In this document: in pieces, positions 29,361-36,753 of the stretch
Position numbering within the stretch: position 1 is the first letter of the stretch
How the letters are laid out: each line of letters begins with the position of its first letter
Source of the DNA: Pseudanabaena sp. UWO311
GTDB lineage: Bacteria; Cyanobacteriota; Cyanobacteriia; Pseudanabaenales; Pseudanabaenaceae
Direction of reading: 5' to 3'
NCBI RefSeq assembly: GCF_006937785.1
Contig: NZ_SJEE01000022.1
Location: 1 to 64,000 of the forward strand
DNA length: 64,000 nucleotides
Position numbers and translations under genes: made by a program
Notes under the pieces: model-generated
The model's database searches: none
What the model was told of the DNA's origin: nothing
Seen by the model: the letters and a program-made list of their open reading frames with translations, nothing else

Positions 29361-29907
29361 CGACAGTAATACTTACCTCATGAAAAGCAAGAATAGATAA
29401 GTTTTGACCACGATAGAATTTCTGGATTTCTTGATAACCATTCGCAGTGGGCTGACGATAAACTTCTATACAAGCACTATTAATATCAACTAACCAAACT
29501 TCAGTAATTCCATCTTCAGCATAGAGAGGAATTTTTAACTCGCGATCGCTATCAACAGTACTATCCGCCACCTCGATTAATAGAAATACATCAGCAGGCT
29601 GTGGTAGTCCAGACTCATAGCAATCAGATTTACGCTTTAACAACACTACATCTGGTTCAGGCTTAGAAGTGTTATCTAAAGCTAAAGGGTTCTGCACACT
29701 TAGTAAAATGCGATCACCTAATTTTCTTGTAAAAACATCAGACAATCGAATTACACAAGCTGCATGTCTTCTACCAATGGGTGACATTTTAATTATTTCT
29801 CCTCTAATTAGTTCTACGCGCTCACCGTCAGCTATCACTCCAGATTCAGACATCCGATCATATTCTTTCACGTTGAAGAGGCGCTTAAGTACTGATGTAG
29901 CTGGCAT
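29344..29907 (-). CDS. Uma2 family PD-(D/E)XK nuclease-like protein (second copy)
   Basis: 187 residues. RVELIRGEIIKMSPIGRRHA opens the fold; KPEPDVVLLK gives the conserved Asp and LLIEVADSTVDSDRE the Glu, followed by YAEDGITEVWLVD. Clearly related to, but not a recent duplicate of, the protein at 5162-5794. It overlaps the downstream ketoacyl synthase gene by 17 bp and starts at ATG 29907, with GGAGG a few bases upstream on the minus strand. Confidence 0.85.
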   Translation of the reverse strand: MPATSVLKRLFNVKEYDRMSESGVIADGERVELIRGEIIKMSPIGRRHAACVIRLSDVFTRKLGDRILLSVQNPLALDNTSKPEPDVVLLKRKSDCYESGLPQPADVFLLIEVADSTVDSDRELKIPLYAEDGITEVWLVDINSACIEVYRQPTANGYQEIQKFYRGQNLSILAFHEVSITVDEILG

Positions 29908-29982
29908 ATATTTACCTCCGTGGAACTGATTGTATTTTAACCTTAAATTATGCTGTTACAACGCTTTGCGCTCAACCCAGAA

Positions 29983-30035
29983 AAAAGAAAATCCTATAAA
30001 GTGTTGCGAAGCAACACTTTATAGGATTTTCTTTT
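29983..30035. terminator. perfect 25-bp hairpin, GAA loop, downstream of the WD40-like gene
   Basis: AAAAGAAAATCCTATAAAGT followed by GTTGC pairs perfectly with its inverse around GAA; the apex is GCGAAGC (30006-30012). It ends 26 bp after the stop of the minus-strand gene 30061-31554, so it may terminate it. The arm beyond the stem is T/A-rich. Confidence 0.75.
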
Positions 30036-30060
30036 ATTTCGTTCCGAAAATTGCCGTAGT

Positions 30061-31554
30061 CTATGGCAACCAGCGTGGAACTGTGCCGAACATGGGCAAT
30101 ACTTCGGGTTGCAGAGGATTTGCTCCTTGATTATTAATCGGCAACATAATTAACTGGGTTGGCACTTGCGGAGCGCGGGTGTTTCTAGAAGCTTGAGCAG
30201 AATCTTCGGGAATAGGTGATGAATTAGAGGTGTTTTTGTCACTGGGAATTGCAGAATTTAAGAGGATTGATTGACCATCAGGAGCAATATTAAATTGAAC
30301 TTCTCTTTGTGGTGGAAGTTCTAAAAGTCTTCGCAATTCAGTTGTTTCTAAATTAATGGCAGCGAGATATGGCTTCTCACGGAATATATTTTTGGCAGTA
30401 TCTTGTTCAACATCAGTGAGTAAGCAATATATAGTCTTTTCTTGAGGATCAAACTGAGCACCAAGAATTGACCCATTAATTTTCGTGAGTTCCTTTTGTA
30501 CTCCTTGGTTATTTACCAAATATAGCGATCGCGTATAGTCCTTATTAAATTTAATCGTGGCTGCTTGCGTACCGCTTCTACCAAAATTTAAAACCGTACC
30601 GAATCTTGGGAGAAAGTCCAGCGGTGGGGCTTGTGGCTCAAGAGGCAAAATCGCAACTCCTTCGCCTTGAGCGATTGCCACCGACGCGCTGTCGGGCGTA
30701 AACATAAAATCGCCTCCTGGCTGATTATCAAGCGATCTTGGTTGTTCGTTATCTTTGATAAGCCAGAGTCCATATCGCCCGACTTGTTGGCGGCTAAGGC
30801 GCTGCACCAAGATGTTTTTGCCATCGGGCGAGAGATCGAATTTAAAGTTTTGAAAGTCATCACTACCAAGTATAGGTTTGATTTCTGGCGGATTTGGCGT
30901 TAAGCGATCTTCGCGATCGATTCCCGTTGTTACCAGATAAAGTTTTTGATCAAGTAAGCTTTGCCCCACCGATTCAATCGCCCCAAAAAGGATTTTTTGG
31001 CGATCAGGATAAATCCGAAAATCTATAACAGCCAGATTAGCAGGTGTTAGAATGCGCTTATTCTTTTGTAGCACATCGTAAATTATAAGGCGACTTTTTT
31101 CTTCTCCCTGTGAGCCGATATATGCAAAATAAGAATTTGGTGTCGTAAAACTACCAGTAAATGGTTCGATCACTTTTTTATTACCAGATTCACTAGCAAA
31201 GCGATCATAGGCATTTTCTAGTTTAACTGTATAGGATTTACCATAGGTGGCTGGCGCTAAGGGCGTATAGGACATCCGCCGTGATGACCAACTGGTTTTC
31301 CCTGAGAGCGGTGGATCAAATTTGAGGTTTTTCTCAACGCTATCGCGATCCATTGGACGATTAAATGTTAGAGAAAAAGAGATATTAGTAGCATCAATCC
31401 TCTGTCCCTGCCAGCTAAACTCTCTCACCTGTGGTGCTGTGCGATCGCCTACCCATAAAAGTATGGCGATCGCTACTGCTAACAATGCTGCTAGCCCAAT
31501 CGCATAGCGATCGAGCGGTTGAGAAAACCATTTAAATCGAGGGCTAAGTTGCAT
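30061..31554 (-). CDS. membrane-anchored periplasmic protein with Ig-like and beta-propeller-like domains
   Basis: 497 residues. A single transmembrane anchor lies at about residues 17-36 (IGLAALLAVAIAILLWV). Residues 40-130 resemble a bacterial Ig-like (SbsA-type) domain, with NISFSLTFNRPMDRDSVEKN. The remainder to about 450 shows repeated YLVTTG/LSPDGKNILV/FTPDSASVAIA strands typical of WD40-like/TolB-type propellers. A Ser/Pro-rich segment precedes the last 30 residues. The function is unknown; surface or periplasmic binding is inferred. Confidence 0.7.
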   Translation of the reverse strand: MQLSPRFKWFSQPLDRYAIGLAALLAVAIAILLWVGDRTAPQVREFSWQGQRIDATNISFSLTFNRPMDRDSVEKNLKFDPPLSGKTSWSSRRMSYTPLAPATYGKSYTVKLENAYDRFASESGNKKVIEPFTGSFTTPNSYFAYIGSQGEEKSRLIIYDVLQKNKRILTPANLAVIDFRIYPDRQKILFGAIESVGQSLLDQKLYLVTTGIDREDRLTPNPPEIKPILGSDDFQNFKFDLSPDGKNILVQRLSRQQVGRYGLWLIKDNEQPRSLDNQPGGDFMFTPDSASVAIAQGEGVAILPLEPQAPPLDFLPRFGTVLNFGRSGTQAATIKFNKDYTRSLYLVNNQGVQKELTKINGSILGAQFDPQEKTIYCLLTDVEQDTAKNIFREKPYLAAINLETTELRRLLELPPQREVQFNIAPDGQSILLNSAIPSDKNTSNSSPIPEDSAQASRNTRAPQVPTQLIMLPINNQGANPLQPEVLPMFGTVPRWLP

Positions 31555-31601
31555 GTCAGCTTATTTATACCAAAAGACACGGATATTATTTAAAGTAAAT
31601 C

Positions 31602-31630
31602 GTAAAAAGGAGCGCATCGCGCCCCCCTTT
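31602..31630 (-). terminator. possible intrinsic terminator after the FTR1 gene
   Basis: On the minus strand GGGGGGCGC-gat-GCGCTCC is followed by TTTTTACG, about 12 bp after the FTR1 stop. The stem has one G-G/C-type mismatch. Confidence 0.5.
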
Positions 31631-31642
31631 ATTTTTTTTGTT

Positions 31643-32572
31643 TTAGCGAAAAAGCTTTTTACCTTCTAGAGAACGGAAATATATGGTTCCCATCGTTGAT
31701 AGAAATATACAATAACTGACAACCTGATTGGCGTATAACTTATCAGAATAGCCAAATAAAGTTGAGAAGATAATCCCAGGAAATTTATCGGCAGGTAATA
31801 TTGATGAAGTATCTGTAACCTGTGAGCCTAGGGTAAACCATTCTATGACTCGACGAGGTGGATCGAGAAACTCATAGGATTGAGTTATGGGATTGAAAAC
31901 TTTGTCAATCGTATTTGCCAGATCAAATGCTGAAAGAGAAGTAATGACTAATCCTGAAACAATTAGTAACAGGATAACTCCTAAAACTTGAAAGAAAGCG
32001 CGAATATTTAGCTTGACCCCAAACTTAAAAATAGCTAGCCCGATTGCGATCGCAGCAAAAATTCCTGCAACACAACCGATCGCTGGTGCATACTGAGCCA
32101 TCCCTGATACAGTTTGGTCAGGAGACAATGTACCTGTAATAAATAGAACTGTTTCTGCGCCTTCTCGCAAAACTGCAACCGCAATTAAGGTAAATACGCC
32201 CCAACCTGCTTTGCGCGTTTCTGTCGAGTTAATTGCTTTTTCGAGATTGGCTTGAACTTGATGGCGCATAGTTTTAGCTTGTTGAGTCATCCAAATCAAC
32301 ATCCAACTCAGCATCACGATCGCCGCTAGCGAAAAAATACCTTTAGTCAAATAATAGATCGTACCGCTAAAGCCACCAAGGAGCTTCTGAGCGATCGCGC
32401 CCATGATGCTACTGACGAACAAACCTGCCGCCACCCCTAAATAAACCCATTTTTGTAGGTTAGATTGCTTTGCCTGTATCAAGTAAGCTAACACTATTCC
32501 CACAACCAAAGTTGCCTCTGTTCCTTCTCTAAGGGTGATTAAGAAAGTCGGCAGTGCGCTACTAAAATCCAT
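31643..32572 (-). CDS. FTR1-family iron permease
   Basis: 309 residues with about seven membrane segments. The two REGxE iron-binding motifs of the family are present: REGTE at residues 15-19 and REGAE at 136-140. It transports iron (Fe3+, after oxidation in EfeUOB-like systems) across the plasma membrane. The upstream neighbour, 7 bp away, is a lipoprotein with a helix-hairpin-helix-like domain, so the two form an operon; no EfeO or EfeB homologue is nearby. Confidence 0.9.
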   Translation of the reverse strand: MDFSSALPTFLITLREGTEATLVVGIVLAYLIQAKQSNLQKWVYLGVAAGLFVSSIMGAIAQKLLGGFSGTIYYLTKGIFSLAAIVMLSWMLIWMTQQAKTMRHQVQANLEKAINSTETRKAGWGVFTLIAVAVLREGAETVLFITGTLSPDQTVSGMAQYAPAIGCVAGIFAAIAIGLAIFKFGVKLNIRAFFQVLGVILLLIVSGLVITSLSAFDLANTIDKVFNPITQSYEFLDPPRRVIEWFTLGSQVTDTSSILPADKFPGIIFSTLFGYSDKLYANQVVSYCIFLSTMGTIYFRSLEGKKLFR

Positions 32573-32579
32573 ACTTTTT

Positions 32580-32939
32580 CTACTTGGTGGTTTCAGTGGT
32601 AACTAGATTTTGAATTAGCTTGAATTCTTCTACGGAGATCACCTTTTTCGTTACGAGGTCATCAATTTGTTTATAGGGTCTGCCACCTTGAATCCTTTCC
32701 GATAACGAAGGTTTTGTTCCTGGAAGCTCTAATTTGTCAAGTTCCGCAATTGGAGCTGTGTTGATATCAATTTTGCTGGATTTAGATGCCGTAGGCGTTA
32801 CCGCAGTAGGTGACGCTGGAGTAGTATTAGCTCCAGACTTAGCAGCTTCTGGGGTGCTTGTGCCACTACAGCCCGTCACTAAACAAAAAACAAGCCCTGA
32901 AAGTATTAGAGGAGCATAAAAAAAAATGGGTTTCATCAC
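32580..32939 (-). CDS. lipoprotein with ComEA-like helix-hairpin-helix region
   Basis: 119 residues: a lipoprotein signal peptide with lipobox LVTGC (Cys24), a Thr/Ala/Pro/Ser-rich linker to about 55, then KIDINTAPIAELDKLELPG...LSERIQGGRPYKQIDDLV, the duplicated helix-hairpin-helix layout of ComEA-type domains. In ComEA it binds incoming DNA; here, paired with an iron permease, a role as a periplasmic accessory of iron uptake is inferred only from context. Probably anchored in the plasma membrane. Confidence 0.75.
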   Translation of the reverse strand: MMKPIFFYAPLILSGLVFCLVTGCSGTSTPEAAKSGANTTPASPTAVTPTASKSSKIDINTAPIAELDKLELPGTKPSLSERIQGGRPYKQIDDLVTKKVISVEEFKLIQNLVTTETTK

Positions 32940-33147
32940 AGAAAATATGCCAAGTAAAAAAATTTAGTATTAGAAATTTGTCTTTGTTGCTCACAAATCG
33001 ATTGTTAGGAGCATTAATCAAATTATTTGCTGGTTAACTATATTTATACACTAAAGAGAATTACTTGCAATAGTTTCAATAAATTTATTTTAGTTATTGC
33101 AAATCTTTATCTATGTGTAGCTGTCGCCAAGTGTACTAGGACAAATC

Positions 33148-33199
33148 AAAACCCAAAGGATAGTTGCGTTTGAAGTGCTGCAACTATCCTTTGGGTTTT
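33148..33199. repeat. perfect 20-bp hairpin
   Basis: AAAACCCAAAGGATAGTTGC pairs with its inverse around a 12-base loop. The preceding CTAGGACAAATC matches an end of the repeat at 18156-18270. It lies in the 388-bp gap 32940-33327 between the divergently placed lipoprotein start and the Get3-like gene end, together with the next hairpin; no gene is seen in that gap. Confidence 0.75.
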
Positions 33200-33264
33200 A
33201 TGTCTAAAAAGATGGGGCAGCACGAAGCTACTCCCTTCCCACCCAAAAAAATGGTCATTATTAA

Positions 33265-33315
33265 AGTGAATAATTATGCGTGCGCGGCTTTGCCGTGCAC
33301 GCATAATTATTCACT
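33265..33315. terminator. 24-bp hairpin downstream of the Get3/ArsA-like gene
   Basis: AGTGAATAATTATGCGTGC plus GCGGC pairs with its inverse with one mismatch around a TTT loop, 12 bp after the minus-strand gene 33328-34389. It is likely a terminator or a member of the hairpin family. Confidence 0.7.
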
Positions 33316-33327
33316 GAGAAGGCAGTA

Positions 33328-34389
33328 TTAGCCAAAGGAAATGATGAGATAGGAATCCTGAAACTTAGCACCTGTAGCTTGTTTGCCTGACAGCTCGTTT
33401 GGCAAGAAAATATTGCGGCGTTGATCGCCTGCTTCGATGGTGACTTCTGGCCCCAACTGGATTAGTTTGACCTGTTTTTTATTGAATGTTGGCAAAAACA
33501 ACTTGACTTGCTTAGTTACTGCATTTATTTCAATGGGTTTTGGTGCAAGATTAGCAAGATTCTCAGGAATTGTTAACTCAGTCACCTGATCGGGAACTTG
33601 GCATACTGCAAGAGGTTCAAAATCTGAATCGGTAATCTGATCTCTAGAAAATACACCACCAACGGTTAAGCCAATTTGCTGTGCACTGCCCCATAGATAT
33701 TTGGCTGTAGCGATCGCATAGGGATCTCCAGTTGTGACCAAATAAGCCGCTACGCGACTCGGATCGTTCACAGCTTTTTGACCGCGTGTTAATACTGAAG
33801 ACATTTCACCAGCCTGTTGCGAAATATCATCGGTGCTAGAAACTTGCAGAATGCTTCTTAAAATTGGCTCAACAAAAGGTGATATTGCTTGACCGATCGC
33901 AGAACCTGTTAATACCTGTTTAAAACGACGTAAATACCATCCTAAAATTTCTGGCATCCCTAACATTCTTAAGGTTTCAAGATCGCCCATGCCATCGTAA
34001 ATAATTACGTCATATTTGCTTTCGGCATCACGTTCCCGCAAAAAGCTCAAGCCTAGAGCTGAATCCATACCTGGCAAAATGCCAAGTTCTTGACCATAAA
34101 CCTCTTTAAAAAAAGGAGTACGTAGGTACTGATTTTCCAGCCCTTTCATTTTGTCCCAATATTTTTCCAGCAAAACAGTTGATTGCAAATGTACGGCTGC
34201 AAAATTTGGCGCGACCAATTGTGGCTCACTGCTCAGATCTACGCCGAGCCTCATGCTGAGAGTATCACCAGCTTGTTGACCAACATATAAAACTTTTTTG
34301 TTCTCGGCGGCAAAAGCACGCGCAGCAGCGATCGCAGTTGTCGTTTTGCCAACGCCGCCCTTACCGATAAATGTCAGAATTAGGCTCAT
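33328..34389 (-). CDS. Get3/ArsA-fold ATPase with C-terminal alpha-crystallin-like domain
   Basis: 353 residues. The deviant Walker A GKGGVGKTT at 9-17 and DVIIYDGMGDLETLRML (switch region) identify the Get3/ArsA dimeric ATPase fold. The last ~70 residues (QVKLFLPTF...KLIQLGPEVTIEAGDQRRNIFLP) look like the alpha-crystallin/Hsp20-type domain known in cyanobacterial and chloroplast Get3-like proteins. The proposed role is targeting tail-anchored membrane proteins; no arsenite-pump gene is nearby. It follows the HU gene on the same strand with a 26-bp hairpin between. Confidence 0.82.
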   Translation of the reverse strand: MSLILTFIGKGGVGKTTTAIAAARAFAAENKKVLYVGQQAGDTLSMRLGVDLSSEPQLVAPNFAAVHLQSTVLLEKYWDKMKGLENQYLRTPFFKEVYGQELGILPGMDSALGLSFLRERDAESKYDVIIYDGMGDLETLRMLGMPEILGWYLRRFKQVLTGSAIGQAISPFVEPILRSILQVSSTDDISQQAGEMSSVLTRGQKAVNDPSRVAAYLVTTGDPYAIATAKYLWGSAQQIGLTVGGVFSRDQITDSDFEPLAVCQVPDQVTELTIPENLANLAPKPIEINAVTKQVKLFLPTFNKKQVKLIQLGPEVTIEAGDQRRNIFLPNELSGKQATGAKFQDSYLIISFG

Positions 34390-34419
34390 TGGATCTTCTT
34401 AGTTAGGCTTTTGAAATTT

Positions 34420-34480
34420 AATAAAGAACCAATTTTTAGTGGCTTAGCAAAGCCAAGCCACTAAAAATTGGTTCTTTATT
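34420..34480. terminator. perfect 26-bp hairpin containing the HU stop codon
   Basis: AATAAAGAACCAATTTTTAG plus TGGCTT pairs with its exact inverse around AGCAAAGCC. The right arm holds the TAA of the minus-strand HU gene (34476-34478). The outer arm AATAAAGAACCAATTT recurs in the hairpin at 35107-35162 with a different inner stem. Confidence 0.8.
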
Positions 34481-34781
34481 TTACCTCCACTTCCTTAGGC
34501 TTTTGCACCAGCTTTTTTAGATTAGGGCTTGGGGTGAAATGGGGAATATTAACTTCGGGAATCTGAATTGGCTGATGGGTACGAGGATGCATACCTAAAC
34601 GGGCTCGACGATGACGCACTCCAAACTTGCCAAAATCACTTAAGATGACTGACTGGTGGTCGGCTAAAGCCTTGGTGACGCAAGCTAAAGCTGCTTCAAG
34701 ACTAGCTGAAGCCATGCTATAGCTTAATCCATCAACCTCAGCCATCATGCCCCGAATAATATCTTGACGATTAATATCTGC
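34476..34781 (-). CDS. HU-family DNA-binding protein
   Basis: 101 residues from ATG 34781 (MADINRQDIIRGM); a TTG 15 bases earlier would add five residues but is unlikely. The HU fold is recognisable in ACVTKALADHQSVILSDFGKF, then VRHRRARLGMHPRTHQPIQI (the DNA-inserting arm with its Pro) and NIPHFTPSPNLKKLV. It bends and compacts DNA as a dimer. The N-terminal motif is more diverged than in the main cyanobacterial HU, so it may be a second HU-like protein. Confidence 0.85.
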   Translation of the reverse strand, partial: ADINRQDIIRGMMAEVDGLSYSMASASLEAALACVTKALADHQSVILSDFGKFGVRHRRARLGMHPRTHQPIQIPEVNIPHFTPSPNLKKLVQKPKEVEVK

Positions 34782-34798
34782 CATAGGGCTTATCAACG

Positions 34799-34825
34799 AT
34801 GATGTCGCGCATTGCGCGACATCAT
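34799..34825. repeat. 12-bp GC-rich hairpin ATGATGTCGCGC-ATT-GCGCGACATCAT
   Basis: Perfect stem with three-base loop between the PetP-like stop and the HU start on the minus strand. It may terminate petP or separate the two transcripts. Confidence 0.7.
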
Positions 34826-34832
34826 GACAGTT

Positions 34833-35027
34833 TTAGACTACTGATTCTAACTCATCTGCAAAAAACCAAGACTTGGTACTGTCAGGGAATTTGACAACGA
34901 AGCCCCATTTACTACCATCCATAATCTTTTCTTCTTTAATGACTCCGATCTCGCCGACTTTATTAGCGATCGCCTTACCGCTACCATCTTTGAAACTACG
35001 AACACGAACTTTTTGACCAACTTGCAT
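34833..35027 (-). CDS. petP: PetP-like cytochrome b6f subunit (DUF2862)
   Basis: 64 residues. MQVGQKVRVRSFKDGSG, VGEIGVIKEEKIMDGSKWG and SWFFADELESV match the SH3-like DUF2862/PetP family: a soluble cyanobacterial and red-algal subunit on the cytoplasmic face of the b6f complex that affects linear electron flow. Usual length. It lies between HU and the divergent panB. The assignment within DUF2862 to PetP proper is probable, since paralogues exist. Confidence 0.72.
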   Translation of the reverse strand: MQVGQKVRVRSFKDGSGKAIANKVGEIGVIKEEKIMDGSKWGFVVKFPDSTKSWFFADELESVV

Positions 35028-35108
35028 AATGTTTGCTTCTCGTACCGAACTCGATAAATCTTTTGCGTTTGCTTTAAAAAGTTTACATTAGATGTTAGCC
35101 CTATAAAA

Positions 35109-35160
35109 TAAAGAACCAATTTGTTGTGGCGCGGCAGAGCAACAACAAATTGGTTCTTTA
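35109..35160. repeat. perfect 19-bp hairpin in the petP/panB divergent region
   Basis: TAAAGAACCAATTTGTTGT pairs with its inverse around a 14-base loop. It shares its outer arm with 34420-34480. It lies between two divergent starts, so it is not a normal terminator; panB's GAGG ribosome-binding site follows 9 bp later. Confidence 0.8.
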
Positions 35161-35181
35161 ATACTTGCGAGGAATGCCCCG

Positions 35182-35952
35182 ATGTCAGTAACGATCGCCC
35201 AATTGCAAAAATTGAAACAGCAAAAAAAGCCGATCACGGCGCTGACAGCAAGTGACTATGCGATCGCTAAACTGCTTGATAAAGCTGGCGTGGATATGAT
35301 TTTGGTGGGTGATTCTTTGGCGATGGTGACGCTTGGATATAAAAACACGCTTCCCGTTACTCTTGATGCAATGATCCATCATGCTCAAGCTGTTGGGCGC
35401 GGGGTCGAAAATGCTTTTCTAATTGTCGATATGCCATTTCTTAGCTATCAAGTTAGTACTGAAGAAGCGATGCTATCGGCTGGGCGTATTTTTAAAGAAA
35501 CCGATGCGCGGGGTATTAAGCTCGAAGGTGGCTATCCCGATATGGTGGCAACTATTCACAAATTAGTGCAAGCGGGAATGCCTGTGATGGGGCATGTAGG
35601 ATTAACGCCACAATCTGTACATCGAATCGGTTATCGGGTTCAAGGTAGTACTCCTGATGCAGCCTCAGAAATTTTACATCAATCCAAAGCTTTAGTTGAA
35701 GCTGGTATTTTTGCACTCTTATTAGAAAATATTCCTGCGGAGTTAGCGACCCAGATTACGAAACTGATTCCTGTTCCTACAATTGGCATTGGTGCGGGGC
35801 AAGGCTGTGATGGACAGATCCTTGTAACCCACGATGTCTTGGGCTTATCCGATTGGCAACCGCCTTTTGCAAACAAGTATGTAGACCTAAACAGCATAAT
35901 TACGGAAGCAGTTAAACAATATTGCCAAGATGTGCGAAAGCCCAAGAATTGA
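35182..35952 (+). CDS. panB: 3-methyl-2-oxobutanoate hydroxymethyltransferase
   Basis: 256 residues. It transfers a hydroxymethyl group from methylene-tetrahydrofolate to ketoisovalerate, the first step to pantothenate/Co[30 protein letters not shown] with the metal Asp, [16 protein letters not shown] and [18 protein letters not shown] are all family blocks. Start ATG 35182 with GAGGA just upstream. Its last residues KPKN and stop lie in the left arm of a 25-bp palindrome whose right arm encodes the same KPKN-stop for the convergent AlkD-like gene. Confidence 0.95.
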   Translation: MSVTIAQLQKLKQQKKPITALTASDYAIAKLLDKAGVDMILVGDSLAMVTLGYKNTLPVTLDAMIHHAQAVGRGVENAFLIVDMPFLSYQVSTEEAMLSAGRIFKETDARGIKLEGGYPDMVATIHKLVQAGMPVMGHVGLTPQSVHRIGYRVQGSTPDAASEILHQSKALVEAGIFALLLENIPAELATQITKLIPVPTIGIGAGQGCDGQILVTHDVLGLSDWQPPFANKYVDLNSIITEAVKQYCQDVRKPKN

Positions 35953-35991
35953 GTGACGGCACGAAATGCCGTCACTCAATTCTTGGGCTTT
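35937..35991. terminator. perfect 25-bp palindrome spanning the stops of panB and the AlkD-like gene
   Basis: AAAGCCCAAGAATTGAGTGA followed by CGGCA pairs without mismatch with its inverse around CGAAA. The two convergent stops (35950-35952 and 35976-35978) sit at mirror positions in the arms, so both proteins end Lys-Pro-Lys-Asn. It probably acts as a bidirectional terminator. Confidence 0.85.
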
Positions 35992-36686
35992 GACAAATAT
36001 GCTTTTCGGTTTGGTTCATCAAAATGCTCGATCGCATAGCGCAACATCGTGCGGGGCATTTGCTGATAGTAGATATCCAAAAAACCTACTAAAATCTGAC
36101 GATCTTGTTTGCCAACTTCACGCAACATCCAGCCAACTGCTTTATGAATGAGATCGTGAGAATGATTTAGCAGAATTATGGCAATTTCGAGAGTATCGGC
36201 AAACTGTTGATGTTTGATAAATTCTAGGGTAGAAACAATTGAGATTCTCTGTTCCCAAAGATTTTGCGATCGGGCTAATTCGTAAAGAATATTACGGTCT
36301 TGATTAAGTAAATGTACGCCCAAAATTTGACGACAGGTGACATCTACTAAATCCCAGTTGTTAATCCACTTGGTATGTTTGAGATAGAAATTAAATATTG
36401 CTTCTCTTTTAAAAACATCGACTTTAGGATATTGATAGGTGAGAATCAACAGCGCAGTAAGACGGTATTCATGAATATCAGTTTGGAGAAGTTGTTCTAT
36501 CTCATCAAAGCTTAGACTGATAAATTTTTGGGCTAATTGGCGTTGCTCTGGCACGGTAATACCTAAAAAGCGATCGCCTTCTCCATACTCGCCTTTACCA
36601 GTTTTAAAAAAGCGAGAAAGCGCGATCGCTTTTGTTGGACTAGCCAATGCATCTAGCTCACTCTTTAGATCGTCTTGTGTTAGCAT
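35976..36686 (-). CDS. DNA alkylation repair protein (AlkD-like HEAT-repeat glycosylase)
   Basis: 236 residues. GDRFLGITVPEQRQLAQKF, KWINNWDLVDVTCRQILGVHL and DLIHKAVGWMLREVGK are typical of the AlkC/AlkD HEAT-repeat family, which excises bulky or cationic N3/N7-alkylated bases. Start ATG 36686. It ends in the shared palindrome with panB; LSKPKN is therefore likely an added or replaced C-terminus. No operon partner. Confidence 0.88.
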   Translation of the reverse strand: MLTQDDLKSELDALASPTKAIALSRFFKTGKGEYGEGDRFLGITVPEQRQLAQKFISLSFDEIEQLLQTDIHEYRLTALLILTYQYPKVDVFKREAIFNFYLKHTKWINNWDLVDVTCRQILGVHLLNQDRNILYELARSQNLWEQRISIVSTLEFIKHQQFADTLEIAIILLNHSHDLIHKAVGWMLREVGKQDRQILVGFLDIYYQQMPRTMLRYAIEHFDEPNRKAYLSKPKN

Positions 36687-36753
36687 AATTTACAGGGTGT
36701 TTTCGTTTATATTAACCTTTGTTTGCCCTAGTCAGATGGACAGGTAAAATCAC

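Noticed and set aside
29930-30130. Plus-strand 66-codon frame
   Set aside because: It runs through the 25-bp hairpin and into the end of the minus-strand gene.
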